Source of the DNA: Streptomyces sp. Alt3
GTDB lineage: Bacteria; Actinomycetota; Actinomycetes; Streptomycetales; Streptomycetaceae
Assembly: GCF_030719215.1 (NCBI RefSeq)
Contig: NZ_CP120983.1
Location: 1 to 64,000 of the forward strand
Direction of reading: 5' to 3'
Length of the DNA: 64,000 nt
The notes below the pieces were generated by a model. The model did not search any database, was not told where the DNA came from, and was given only the letters and a program-made list of their open reading frames with translations. Shown in pieces: positions 33,994-41,631 of the stretch. How positions within the stretch are numbered: position 1 is the stretch's first letter; every line of letters starts with the position of its first letter. The position numbers and the translations under genes were made by a program.

Positions 33994-34014
33994 CACTTAG
34001 TTGCCATCTAAGTG
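33994..34014. promoter_or_regulatory. Inverted repeat CACTTAG-N7-CTAAGTG
   Basis: A perfect 7-bp inverted repeat with 7-bp spacer lies 26 bp upstream of the tRNA gene and overlaps the outer edge of the left transposon-like end. The build resembles MarR-type operators, but no MarR gene is near. Confidence 0.45.
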
Positions 34015-34269
34015 GTCGGCTCCGGAAATCCTTCGGGGGTTGCCTGCACTGTTGTGGTGTAGGGGTCAGTTCAGATTCCCACCAGCGTCCGCCCGATGGC
34101 GAGCTATCTGGCCGCGCCTCCGGCACCTTCCGTGGCTACCTGATCGCGACCATGCCCGCGACCTGTCTGCGACGAGCGGTGACCGCAAGCCTCCGCGGAA
34201 GCGGCCTGTCCGGGCCCGTGGCAAGGCGTCTACCGGGCAGCGGAGCTTCTTTGACCGGGGCGTCGCCTG

Positions 34270-34866
34270 TCACCGCAGTTGGTTGAATGCCTGGTCGGCG
34301 TCGGCTACAGCCTCGGGGTGGACATCGCGGGCGGTTCGACCGTCGGCGATCCTCTGCCAGTTGGTCCGGGCGAGCACCCGTTGGACCGCGTTTACCTGGG
34401 CGGCTCGCAGGCGTGCTTGGATGCCTTCGCCGAGGGCGTCCGCCAGTGCCTCCTCGTCCTCGAGTTGGTACCGCGTGAGCCGTCCCGCCAGGCTCGGTGT
34501 GGTGAACACCAGCCGATGGAACGCCACCACCTCGGGGTGATCGTTGAGCCCGGTGACGGGGTCGTACCGGTCGAGGCCGGCCCGGAAGTGCCGGTGCAGC
34601 GCCGTCACCGGCTTGAGGCCGGATCTGCAAGCACGTACGACACGGGCCGTCTCGCCCAGGTGGTCCGCGAACCGGTGCAGCACCAGGTCTTCCTTGGTGG
34701 GGAAGTATCGAAAGAGGGTCGGCTTGGAGATCTCGGCCGCTGCGGCGATGTCGTTGACCGAAACACGGTCGAAGCCGCGCTCCAGGAACAGTGAGACGGC
34801 CGCGTCGCCGATGGCCTCGCGCGTCCGCGCCTTCTTGCGGGCCCGCAGTCCCGTCGGCTCGCTCAT
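34270..34866 (-). CDS. TetR-family repressor, 198 aa
   Basis: The N-terminal helix-turn-helix is textbook TetR (REAIGDAAVSLFLERGFDRV, then VNDIAAAAEISKPTLFRYFP with TKEDLV). The helical C-terminus would bind an inducer. It is divergent from the NmrA-type reductase gene across 62 bp, so it most likely represses that gene and itself. It is intact, in contrast to the transposase that travels with it. Confidence 0.9.
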   Translation of the reverse strand: MSEPTGLRARKKARTREAIGDAAVSLFLERGFDRVSVNDIAAAAEISKPTLFRYFPTKEDLVLHRFADHLGETARVVRACRSGLKPVTALHRHFRAGLDRYDPVTGLNDHPEVVAFHRLVFTTPSLAGRLTRYQLEDEEALADALGEGIQARLRAAQVNAVQRVLARTNWQRIADGRTARDVHPEAVADADQAFNQLR

Positions 34867-34928
34867 CTGACCACTATAACATTCGTGACTGAGTTGCTTT
34901 TTTAACCGAGTAACGTTTTCATGGCGGC
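34867..34928. promoter_or_regulatory. Divergent promoter region with TetR-type repeats
   Basis: The AT-rich spacer contains, on the minus strand, TTACTCGGTTA and, a short way on, AACTCAGTCA: two similar direct half-sites (core ACTCRGT) that could bind the adjacent TetR. TATAAC near 34877 is a plausible minus-strand -10. Binding is inferred. Confidence 0.4.
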
Positions 34929-35825
34929 ATGAATCAGCCAGACATCCCTCCCGTGCTCGTCACCGGGGCGACGGGCCGAATCGGCGGCGTCGTCATCGAC
35001 CAGCTTCTCGACGCCGGCGTGCCGGTCCGCGCCCTCACGCATCGCTCCGAGGCGGCGGTGACGCTGCCGGCGAAGGTCGAGGTCTTCACAGGCGACCTCA
35101 CCGTGCCCGAGTCGCTCGACCCGGCACTGAGTGGCACGGGTGCGGTCTTCCTCGTCTGGACCGCCCCGCCTCAGACTGCCGCGGCTGTCGTCGAGCGGAT
35201 GGCAGCCCAGGTGCGGCGGGTCGTCTTCCTCTCCTCCCCGCACCAGACACCGCACCCCTTCTTTCAGCAGCCCAATCCCATGTCAGCGATGCACGCCGAC
35301 ATCGAGCGGCTCATCGCGGCCACCGGACTCGAGTCGACGATCATCCGGCCGGGGATGCTCGCGTCGAACTCGCTGGCCTGGTGGGCGCCCGCGATCCGGG
35401 CCGGCGAAGCCGTCCGGTGGCCTTACGGTGCTGCCGAGACGGCACCGGTCGACGACCGCGACGTCGCAGCCGTCGCAGCGCGGACGCTCTATCAGGACGG
35501 ACACGTCGGAGGAGGCTACGTCCTCACCGGCCCCGAGTCGCTGACCCAAGCCGCGCAGGTGAGCGTCATCGGTGACGCCCTGGGGCGCCGCATCGCATTC
35601 GAGGAGATGACGCCGGACGAGTTCCGGAACCTGTCGAAGGGCACGGCGCCCAGTTCGGTCGTCGACATGCTGCTCGCCGCGTGGAGCGCGGCGGTCGGAC
35701 AGCCCGCATACGCCACCACCGCGGTTGCCGACATCCTCGGGACGGCACCGCGAACGCTTCGCCAGTGGGCCGCCGACCACACCACCGCGTTCACGGAAAG
35801 TTCCAACGGTTCAGAGGGTTCGTAA
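34929..35825 (+). CDS. NmrA/SDR-type NAD(P)-binding oxidoreductase
   Basis: The 298-residue protein starts with the Rossmann strand PVLVTGATGRIGGVVIDQLL (GATGxIG dinucleotide motif). It continues in the NmrA/atypical-SDR way: VRALTHRSEAA, GDLTVPESL, VVFLSSPHQTPH, and STIIRPGMLASNS in place of the YxxxK site. Such proteins are NAD(P)H quinone reductases or NADPH sensors. The divergent TetR suggests induction by a xenobiotic or electrophile. The ATG at 34929 follows the shared control region. Confidence 0.88.
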   Translation: MNQPDIPPVLVTGATGRIGGVVIDQLLDAGVPVRALTHRSEAAVTLPAKVEVFTGDLTVPESLDPALSGTGAVFLVWTAPPQTAAAVVERMAAQVRRVVFLSSPHQTPHPFFQQPNPMSAMHADIERLIAATGLESTIIRPGMLASNSLAWWAPAIRAGEAVRWPYGAAETAPVDDRDVAAVAARTLYQDGHVGGGYVLTGPESLTQAAQVSVIGDALGRRIAFEEMTPDEFRNLSKGTAPSSVVDMLLAAWSAAVGQPAYATTAVADILGTAPRTLRQWAADHTTAFTESSNGSEGS

Positions 35826-35909
35826 CCTCACGTCAGGCTGCGGTCCCCTGGATCCGCTCTCCCGATCGGTCTGCCCACCAGGCCCGTTGCCCTCGCCCGC
35901 CCGATCACC

Positions 35910-37030
35910 TTGACCAACGCCGACCGCGAGCGGTTGAAGAAGTCAGCCTACGGCCACAAGACCCCCTACCAGGCCCGGCAGCGGGCCGCGATCGTGCTGC
36001 ACGCGGCGCGGGGGCGCTCCAACGCGCGTATCGCCCGGGAGACCGGCCTGCACCTGGACACCGTGCGGACCTGGCGGGGCCGGTTCGCCCACGGCGGGCT
36101 GCCGGCCATGGCCGACCGCCAACGCTCCGGGCGCCCCGCCCTTTTCACTCCCGTGCAGGTCGCGAAGCCAAGGCGCTGGCCTGCCAGTTACCCGCCGAGA
36201 CCGGCGTGCCGCAGTCCCGTTGGTCGTGCCCTGAGCTGGCCGCCGAGCTGACAGCGCGCGGGATCACCGAGACCGTCTCCGCCTCCACGGTGCGCCGCTG
36301 GTTGCGCGAGGACGCGCTCAAGCCCTGGCAGTACCGGTCGTGGATCTTCATCCGCGACCCCAACTTCCGCGCCAAGGCCCAGCCTGTCCTGGACCTCTAC
36401 GCCCGCACATTCAAGGGTGTCCCGCTAAGCAAGGACGAATACGTCGTCTCCAGCGACGAGAAGACCTCCGTCCAGGCCCGCTGCCGATGCCATCCGACTC
36501 TGGCCCCGGGCCGGGCACGGGCGATGCGCGTCAACCACGAGTACGGCCGAGGCGGCGCGCTGGCCTACCTGGCTGCCTACGACGTCCACCAGGCCAAGGT
36601 CTTCAGCCGCTGCGAGCCGAAGACCGGCATCGTGCCCTTCATGGCCCTGGTCGAGCAGGTCATGACGCAGGAGCCCTACGCCGGCGCGAAACGCGTCTTC
36701 TGGGTCGTCGACAACGGCTCCTCCCACCGCGGACAGAGGGCTGCCGACCGCCTGACCGGCAGGTTTCCGAAGGCAATCATGGCCCACACCCCCGTTCACG
36801 CCTCCTGGACGAACCAGATAAAGATTTTCTTCTCCGTCGTCCAGCGCAAGGTCATCCGACCCAACGACTTCCCGGACCTGCCCCAGGTCCGGGACCGGCT
36901 CCGAGCATTCGAAGACCGCTACAACGCCACGGCACAGCCGTTCCAGTGGAGGTTCACCACCTCCGACCTGCACGATGTGCTGGCCAGGCTCGACCAGCAC
37001 ATCACCGATCGCCAGGAATCCTCGTTCTGA
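35910..37030 (+). pseudogene. IS630-family transposase, frameshifted and catalytically altered
   Basis: The HTH half (RQRAAIVLHAARGRSNARIA, then TVRTWRGRFAHGGLPAM) is in one frame and the catalytic half in another; the change is near 36160-36170. The DDE core keeps Asp in VVSSDEKTSVQAR and in VFWVVDNGSSHRG, but the third site reads WTNQIKIFFSV where the family has NQIEIFFS, so the Glu is replaced by Lys. Either change alone should inactivate it. Confidence 0.8.
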
Positions 37031-37075
37031 CTCACCGCATGAGCAACCCCCGAAGGACTTACGAAGCCGACCGCT

Positions 37076-37165
37076 AAGAGACCATCTCATTCGGCGAGTC
37101 TGCGTTAGCAGATGAGGGTGCAGGCGATGCTGGTGAAGGCCAGGAAGTGGTCGCCGCCGCCGGCG
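37076..37165 (-). pseudogene. Scrap of an IS5-type transposase end
   Basis: About 80 bp starting GAGACCATCTC and running through GATGAGGGTGCAGGCGATGC match the 3' end of the IS5 remnant at 41106. On the minus strand it is the last 20 or so codons (FTSIACTLIC). Nothing else of the element remains. Confidence 0.65.
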
Positions 37166-37249
37166 GAGCAGGTGGGCACGTCAGCGGCGCGCCCGGGTTC
37201 CGGCCGCGCCTCTGACGAGCTGTGGTCAGCTCTCGGGGGAGCCCCCGGG

Positions 37250-37855
37250 TCAGTGGAGCTTGTTGACGGCGGTCTTCGTCGTGGTGCGGAAGGCGGTCAG
37301 CGGGGCGTCCTCGAGGTCGCCCATCTGGCCCCAGCGGACGAGGGTGACGGTGCGGCCGTCGCGGCCGACGGAGAACAGGTGGATGTCGGAGATGCCGATC
37401 TGCGGGTCGGCGGTGTCCAGGCTGTAGACCCAGGCGCCCTCCTCGACGGCGAGCTTGCCGTGGGAGGCGCTGACGGCCTGCAGGCCCGGGTTCTGCTGCT
37501 CCAGCAGGGGGCCGCAGTCGGCGAGGGCCCCGCGGAGGTTGTCGACCAGCTTCACGGCGTCGGCCTCGGTACGGGCGACGGTGGTGACCTGGACGCCGTT
37601 GGTGTCGAGCTCGGTGCTGAACTCCCGGTAGCGGGTGTTCTGCGGCGGGATCTTGTACGGGGCGCAGAGGACGCCGCCGTTCTCCGGGACGCCGGTGAAG
37701 ACCTGGGTGGCGGTCCACGGCGTCGACGACGGCGGCATCTGGGAGGCGGCGAGGAAGGCGGGCTGGGCAGCGGCCTGCGCCGGGGCTGTGGCGAGGGCCG
37801 CGAGGCCCAGTGCGGCAGCGGCTGCGGTGGCGAGTGCGGTGCGGAGCTTGTTCAT
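37250..37855 (-). CDS. Secreted protein, 201 aa, unknown function
   Basis: A Sec signal peptide (LRTALATAAAAALGLAALAT, cut after AQA near residue 28) is followed by a soluble alpha/beta domain: WTATQVFTGVPENGG, VTTVARTEADAVKLVDNLRG, and strands VYSLDTADPQIGISDIHLF and RTVTLVRWGQMG. The build resembles PknH/LpqN-type extracellular sensor domains (weak inference). It is divergent from the membrane-anchored XRE regulator, so the two may be functionally linked. Confidence 0.75.
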   Translation of the reverse strand: MNKLRTALATAAAAALGLAALATAPAQAAAQPAFLAASQMPPSSTPWTATQVFTGVPENGGVLCAPYKIPPQNTRYREFSTELDTNGVQVTTVARTEADAVKLVDNLRGALADCGPLLEQQNPGLQAVSASHGKLAVEEGAWVYSLDTADPQIGISDIHLFSVGRDGRTVTLVRWGQMGDLEDAPLTAFRTTTKTAVNKLH

Positions 37856-38022
37856 GGTGGTGGATCCCCCGTCGGGTCGTTCGTTCGGTCAGTGCTCAAC
37901 CAGCGTGGGGCCGGCGCCCGCCGACTGCAACGATCACGCGCCCACCAGCCGTCCCGGAACCATTCCACCCCCGCTGACGTGCAAGGACGTAAAGGATGGG
38001 ACGCAGGGTCGAGGGGGATGGA

Positions 38023-39237
38023 ATGCCGAAGGACGCCGCCGTCGAGGAGTTCGCGGGGCTCGTGCGCGCGCTGAAGGCGCGGGACGGGAGGAGTTACGAG
38101 GCGCTGGGCCGGCGGCTGAGCGTCAGCGCGTCCACCCTCCACCGCTACTGCTCGGGCGCGACCGTCCCGGAGGAGTTCGCCGTGGTCGACCGCCTCGCCC
38201 TGCTGTGCGGGGCGGACGAGGAGGAACGGCGGGCCATGGAGGCGGCCTGGACGGAGGCGGACCGCGCCCGCCGCCGAGCGGCCTCGCCCGCGCCCACGCC
38301 TGTGCCGGCCGTGTCGGCCGCGCCGGAATCGAACCCGGACCCTTCCGCGCCGGAACCGGGCCCCGGCCCCGCCCCGGACCCGACCGCGCCGGACCCGTCC
38401 GCCGCGGATCTGTCCGCGACGGAGGCGCCCCGCACCCGCCCCCGTCGTGGCGCCCCCGCTCCCCTCCTCCTCGCCGTCGCCGTCGCCCTCGTCGTGCTCG
38501 CCCTCGCCGCCGTCCTGCTCGGCGACCCCACCCGTACGGCTTCCGCCCCCGCTCCCGCTTCCACCGCTCCGGGGCGGACCGCGGCCCCCCTCCCCTTCAC
38601 CTGGAGCATCGGTTCCCAGCTCTGGGAGGGCGGCTGCGGGCACACCTACCTCGTGGACCGGGCCCCCCGCGCGGTCGCCCCGCCGCCGGTCGCGGCCGAC
38701 TCCGGGGCGTGGGCCAGGACGCACGGTGCCGTGCACGGCGGGGAGGCGCTGGTGCGGATCACGATCCAGGGCCGGTCGCCGTCCGACGCCGTCGTCCTCC
38801 ATGCCCTGCACGTGCGCGTGGTCGACCGCGCCGCGCCGCTGCTGTGGAACGCGTACCGGATGGACAACGGCTGTGGCGGCGCCGTCACCCCGCGCCACTT
38901 CGCCGTGGACCTCGACCGGCCGCGCCCGCTCGCGAGGCCCGTCGACGGCCTTGACGCCTCCGGCGCCGAGGTCCGGAAGATCCCGGCCGTCTCCTTCCCG
39001 TACAAGGTCACCTCCTCCGACCCCGAGGAGCTTCTGGTCTCCGCGCGGACGGCGGGCTGCGACTGCCGCTGGTACCTGGAGATGGAGTGGAGCGCCGGGG
39101 GCCGTACGGGGACGGTGCGGATCACGGACGGCGGGAAGCCGTTCCGCACGAGCGGGACCAGGGGGAGGCCGGTGTACGTGCACGACTCCGCCGAAGGGCG
39201 CTGGATCACAGACTCGGACTCTGGACAGACCGGGTGA
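38023..39237 (+). CDS. Membrane-anchored XRE-type regulator with extracellular domain, 404 aa
   Basis: The ATG at 38023 follows GAGGGGG and is preferred over the upstream in-frame start. Residues about 5-60 are an XRE-like helix-turn-helix (EALGRRLSVSASTLHRYCSG). A Pro/Ala/Asp-rich linker (about 90-145), one transmembrane helix (LLLAVAVALVVLALAAVLLG) and an extracellular domain of about 200 residues with several cysteines (WEGGCGHTYLVDRAP, DNGCGG, AGCDCRWYLEME) follow. It could pass an outside signal to promoter DNA. A secreted protein is encoded divergently. Confidence 0.8.
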   Translation: MPKDAAVEEFAGLVRALKARDGRSYEALGRRLSVSASTLHRYCSGATVPEEFAVVDRLALLCGADEEERRAMEAAWTEADRARRRAASPAPTPVPAVSAAPESNPDPSAPEPGPGPAPDPTAPDPSAADLSATEAPRTRPRRGAPAPLLLAVAVALVVLALAAVLLGDPTRTASAPAPASTAPGRTAAPLPFTWSIGSQLWEGGCGHTYLVDRAPRAVAPPPVAADSGAWARTHGAVHGGEALVRITIQGRSPSDAVVLHALHVRVVDRAAPLLWNAYRMDNGCGGAVTPRHFAVDLDRPRPLARPVDGLDASGAEVRKIPAVSFPYKVTSSDPEELLVSARTAGCDCRWYLEMEWSAGGRTGTVRITDGGKPFRTSGTRGRPVYVHDSAEGRWITDSDSGQTG

Positions 39238-39297
39238 CCGATGAGTAACTTCGACGGACATAGGCTGAGCAAGCGCTTACGACGTGGTGCACGACTG

Positions 39298-40276
39298 AGG
39301 TTGAAATGTGCTGTCCTGGCGGTTCGGCTGTTGTGTGATCACCGCATGGCTGTGCGGTCAGAGACCAGGCCGGCGATCGCCAGATGGGTGTCGTCGTAGT
39401 ACTCGCGACGTCCGATGTACCGCTGAAGGGTCCGCCACTGCTTGTGCTCGGCGTTGGCGTGCTCGACGCAGATCCGCTCTGAAGACTGCTGCTTGCGGGC
39501 CTGTTCCCATGCCGTGACGTCCGTGGTCGGGGCGTCCTTGCCCGGCTTCTTCGGCGGTGCCTGGACCTGATCGGGAAACCGTTTGGCCAGGCCCCGGTAT
39601 CCGGAGTCGACTTTCGCCTTGACTGTGGGATACCGCTCGAACAAGTCGCCGATCCCCTCGGTGTTCACCGCCGTCTGATCGTGCATACGGCCCGGCCGAA
39701 TCGCCCCCGTCCACAAAGTGCGACCCTTCTCGTCAGTGATGACGGTGGCCTTCTTGGTGTTCTGCCGCATCTTGCCGGAGACGAAGGCCCGGCGGCCGGG
39801 CTTGCCGGCCCTCGGGCGCCGTACCCGCACCTCGGTGCCGTCGAGCCGCAGCTCAACGCCCCGCGCGTCGGCATAGGCGAAGACATCGGCCAACGTACGC
39901 AGGCGCAATCCGGACTCGCCGGGGACCGCGAAGCCGCGCACGGCCAAGAGCGGGCGGATCTCATGGACAGCGCGGGTGATGGTGGAGCGGTCGACGCCGT
40001 AGAGGACACCCAGAGCCGAGTGTGGGAGCTGGAACCGCAGGACCACAAGGGTGGCAATCACCCGATCGGTGAATACCAGTTGATGGCCAGGCCCGCCTCC
40101 CTCGGCCCGCAGGCGGTCGTGGCCTCGGCGTTCACGCAGCCGGGAGTCCTGCCGCGCCATCCACGGGACAGCCAACTCAGCGATGAGCGAACCGAGCTGT
40201 TTCCTCGGGATGCCAGTGCAGATGCGATGCGAAAGAGCCGTACGGGCCAAGACGGACGTCACAATCTCTTCAACCT
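39298..40276 (-). mobile_element. IS5-family element, intact (about 0.98 kb)
   Basis: The transposase gene fills almost the whole element. AGGTTGAA at 39298-39305 and its inverted copy TTCAACCT at 40269-40276 are the likely cores of short imperfect terminal repeats. No clear target duplication was found, so the ends may be off by a few bases. Confidence 0.65.
39339..40262 (-). CDS. IS5-family transposase (DDE_Tnp_4 type), 307 aa
   Basis: An N-terminal HTH_Tnp_4-like domain (VLRFQLPHSALGVLYGVDRS, TITRAVHEIRPLL) precedes the DDE domain. First Asp is in ELRLDGTEVRVRRP, second in KVDSGYRGLAKRFP, and Glu in SERICVEHANAEHKQWRTLQ. KATVITDEKGRTLWTGAIRP and PGRMHDQTA are family hallmarks. Length and frame are complete. 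The start is the GTG at 40260-40262. Confidence 0.93.
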   Translation of the reverse strand: MTSVLARTALSHRICTGIPRKQLGSLIAELAVPWMARQDSRLRERRGHDRLRAEGGGPGHQLVFTDRVIATLVVLRFQLPHSALGVLYGVDRSTITRAVHEIRPLLAVRGFAVPGESGLRLRTLADVFAYADARGVELRLDGTEVRVRRPRAGKPGRRAFVSGKMRQNTKKATVITDEKGRTLWTGAIRPGRMHDQTAVNTEGIGDLFERYPTVKAKVDSGYRGLAKRFPDQVQAPPKKPGKDAPTTDVTAWEQARKQQSSERICVEHANAEHKQWRTLQRYIGRREYYDDTHLAIAGLVSDRTAMR

Positions 40277-40385
40277 ATACGGCTCCCTTCATGCCATGGC
40301 CCAGCACGGCGTTTCGTGGAAAGGTTGGTCGATCTTCGCCCGGCCTCATCGGAGTTGAGGCAAGAAGAGGTCGGGCTGCAGCCCC

Positions 40386-40868
40386 TCACCACCGGAATTC
40401 ACCGTCGTAGAGGCGTCGGTGCCACCATTCGCCATGCCACCGCAGGCGCCGGTGGGCGTGTGGGTCGGGCAAGGTCCGGCGGCGGAACTCTGCGTCCAGA
40501 CACGTCACCACTCGCCCGAGTTCGGCGCGGGACGGCTGTGGAAGCGAACGCAACGCTTCTTGCAGAATATCCCGGGCGTTCGCCACGTCGACGAGCGTGG
40601 ACTCCGGATGGGGAGAGGCTGGGAAGCACAGGTCCAGGTAGCGGCCGGGCTGTCGCAGGAACGCCCGGTAGTGCCTGAGCGCGGCTTCCACCGCCCCGTC
40701 CCACAAGCCGTCCCGCAGCCCGGCCCAGGAGTCATCGTGCTCACGCTCCGTGCGCTGGATCTCGGCGCAGGTGCGCTCGGACAACCCGGGAATTCGACAG
40801 GTCCAAGGGCTCCAGACGGGCGGGACCGGATTTTCGGCGCGAAGCGCGCCGGGCCGTCTACGCGGCAT
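40386..40868 (-). CDS. Hypothetical protein, 160 aa
   Basis: The soluble, mostly helical protein contains GLWDGAVEAALRHYRAFLRQ, RYLDLCFPASPHPESTLVDV, ANARDILQEALRSLPQPSRA and a Trp/His/Arg-rich end (LRWHGEWWHRRLYDGEFRW). No family is recognised. Codon bias indicates a real gene, isolated between two IS elements. Confidence 0.6.
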   Translation of the reverse strand: MPRRRPGALRAENPVPPVWSPWTCRIPGLSERTCAEIQRTEREHDDSWAGLRDGLWDGAVEAALRHYRAFLRQPGRYLDLCFPASPHPESTLVDVANARDILQEALRSLPQPSRAELGRVVTCLDAEFRRRTLPDPHAHRRLRWHGEWWHRRLYDGEFRW

Positions 40869-41105
40869 GGGCCTTTCGGTTGGTCATCATGCTCGCGATC
40901 ATGCCGGACGGCCTGACAGCCCACAAGGCCCTGCGGCCCTCACCGCCTCCCGGCAAACTCGCACCATCCGATCTTCCCGGCTTGCGCTCGCCAGCACCCC
41001 ACTTGTCGAACGGAGCCTCGATGAACAGCAGCCCACACCCCGCTCTGTCGCGGACCCCCGACATCGGCGATGCAGCGCGGAGGGCCACCGCCGCTGTCGT
41101 GCACG

Positions 41106-41490
41106 CCGCAGTTAGAGACCGACTCGTTTGGCGAGTCTGCGGTAACAGATGAGGGTGCAGGCGATGCTGGTGAAGGCCAGGAAGCGGTCGGCTTTGCCCT
41201 CGTAGCGGCGGTGGAGGCGGCGGCATCCAGCGAGCCATGCCATCGTGCGTTCCACGGTCCAGCGGTGGCGGCCCAGGCGTTGTGAGGACTCAACTCCCTT
41301 GCGGGAGACGCGGTGGGTAATGCCTCGCCCGCGTAACCATCGTCGCAGGTGTTTGTAGCCCGTAGCCCTTGCCGGCGATTCCGACGGAGATGGGCAGACC
41401 GGAGCGTTCCGTGATCAGGTGGCGTGGCGGCGACCGCCTCGGGTCGGCCTGGGCGGCCGAGCGGATTGGGCAGCTGCCGCCGGGGCCCGA
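41106..41490 (-). pseudogene. IS5-type transposase C-terminal half
   Basis: The minus strand reads RSPPRHLITERSGLPISVGI, then after damage GVESSQRLGRHRWTVERTMA and WLAGCRRLHRRYEGKADRFL, then AFTSIACTLICYRRLAKRVG. These are the end of a Streptomyces IS5-family DDE transposase including the ERT glutamate region. Frame changes in the middle and a missing N-terminus make it inactive. It borders the 3' end of the catabolic operon; the same end sequence recurs at 37076. Confidence 0.8.
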
Positions 41491-41631
41491 CGGGCGGTCG
41501 TCCCGCGTTCTTCCCGCCTTCGTCTCCATCGGCGGCAACGGCTCCGGTTCCGACCGCCGTTCATCCTTGAGATCGAGGCGCCGCTGTGCCGTGTCGGGAG
41601 ACGAAGGCGGGACGGCCCGCCAGGGGATGAC

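Larger units (their letters stand above)
34008..37080. mobile_element. Transposon-like unit with IS630-type ends and cargo
   Basis: About 35 bp at 34010-34044 recur in inverted orientation at 37042-37078, sharing GGTCGGC and the exact core TCCTTCGGGGGTTGC. The right copy lies just after an IS630-family transposase gene, as an element end should. The unit carries a TetR gene, an NmrA-type reductase and the (dead) transposase. Alternatively the left end is a solo remnant of another copy. Confidence 0.5.

Noticed and set aside
37231..37247. Small GC hairpin at the end of the secreted-protein gene as a terminator
   Set aside because: The loop is only about 2-4 nt and the stem 5-6 bp, too weak to list as a feature although it lies in the right place.
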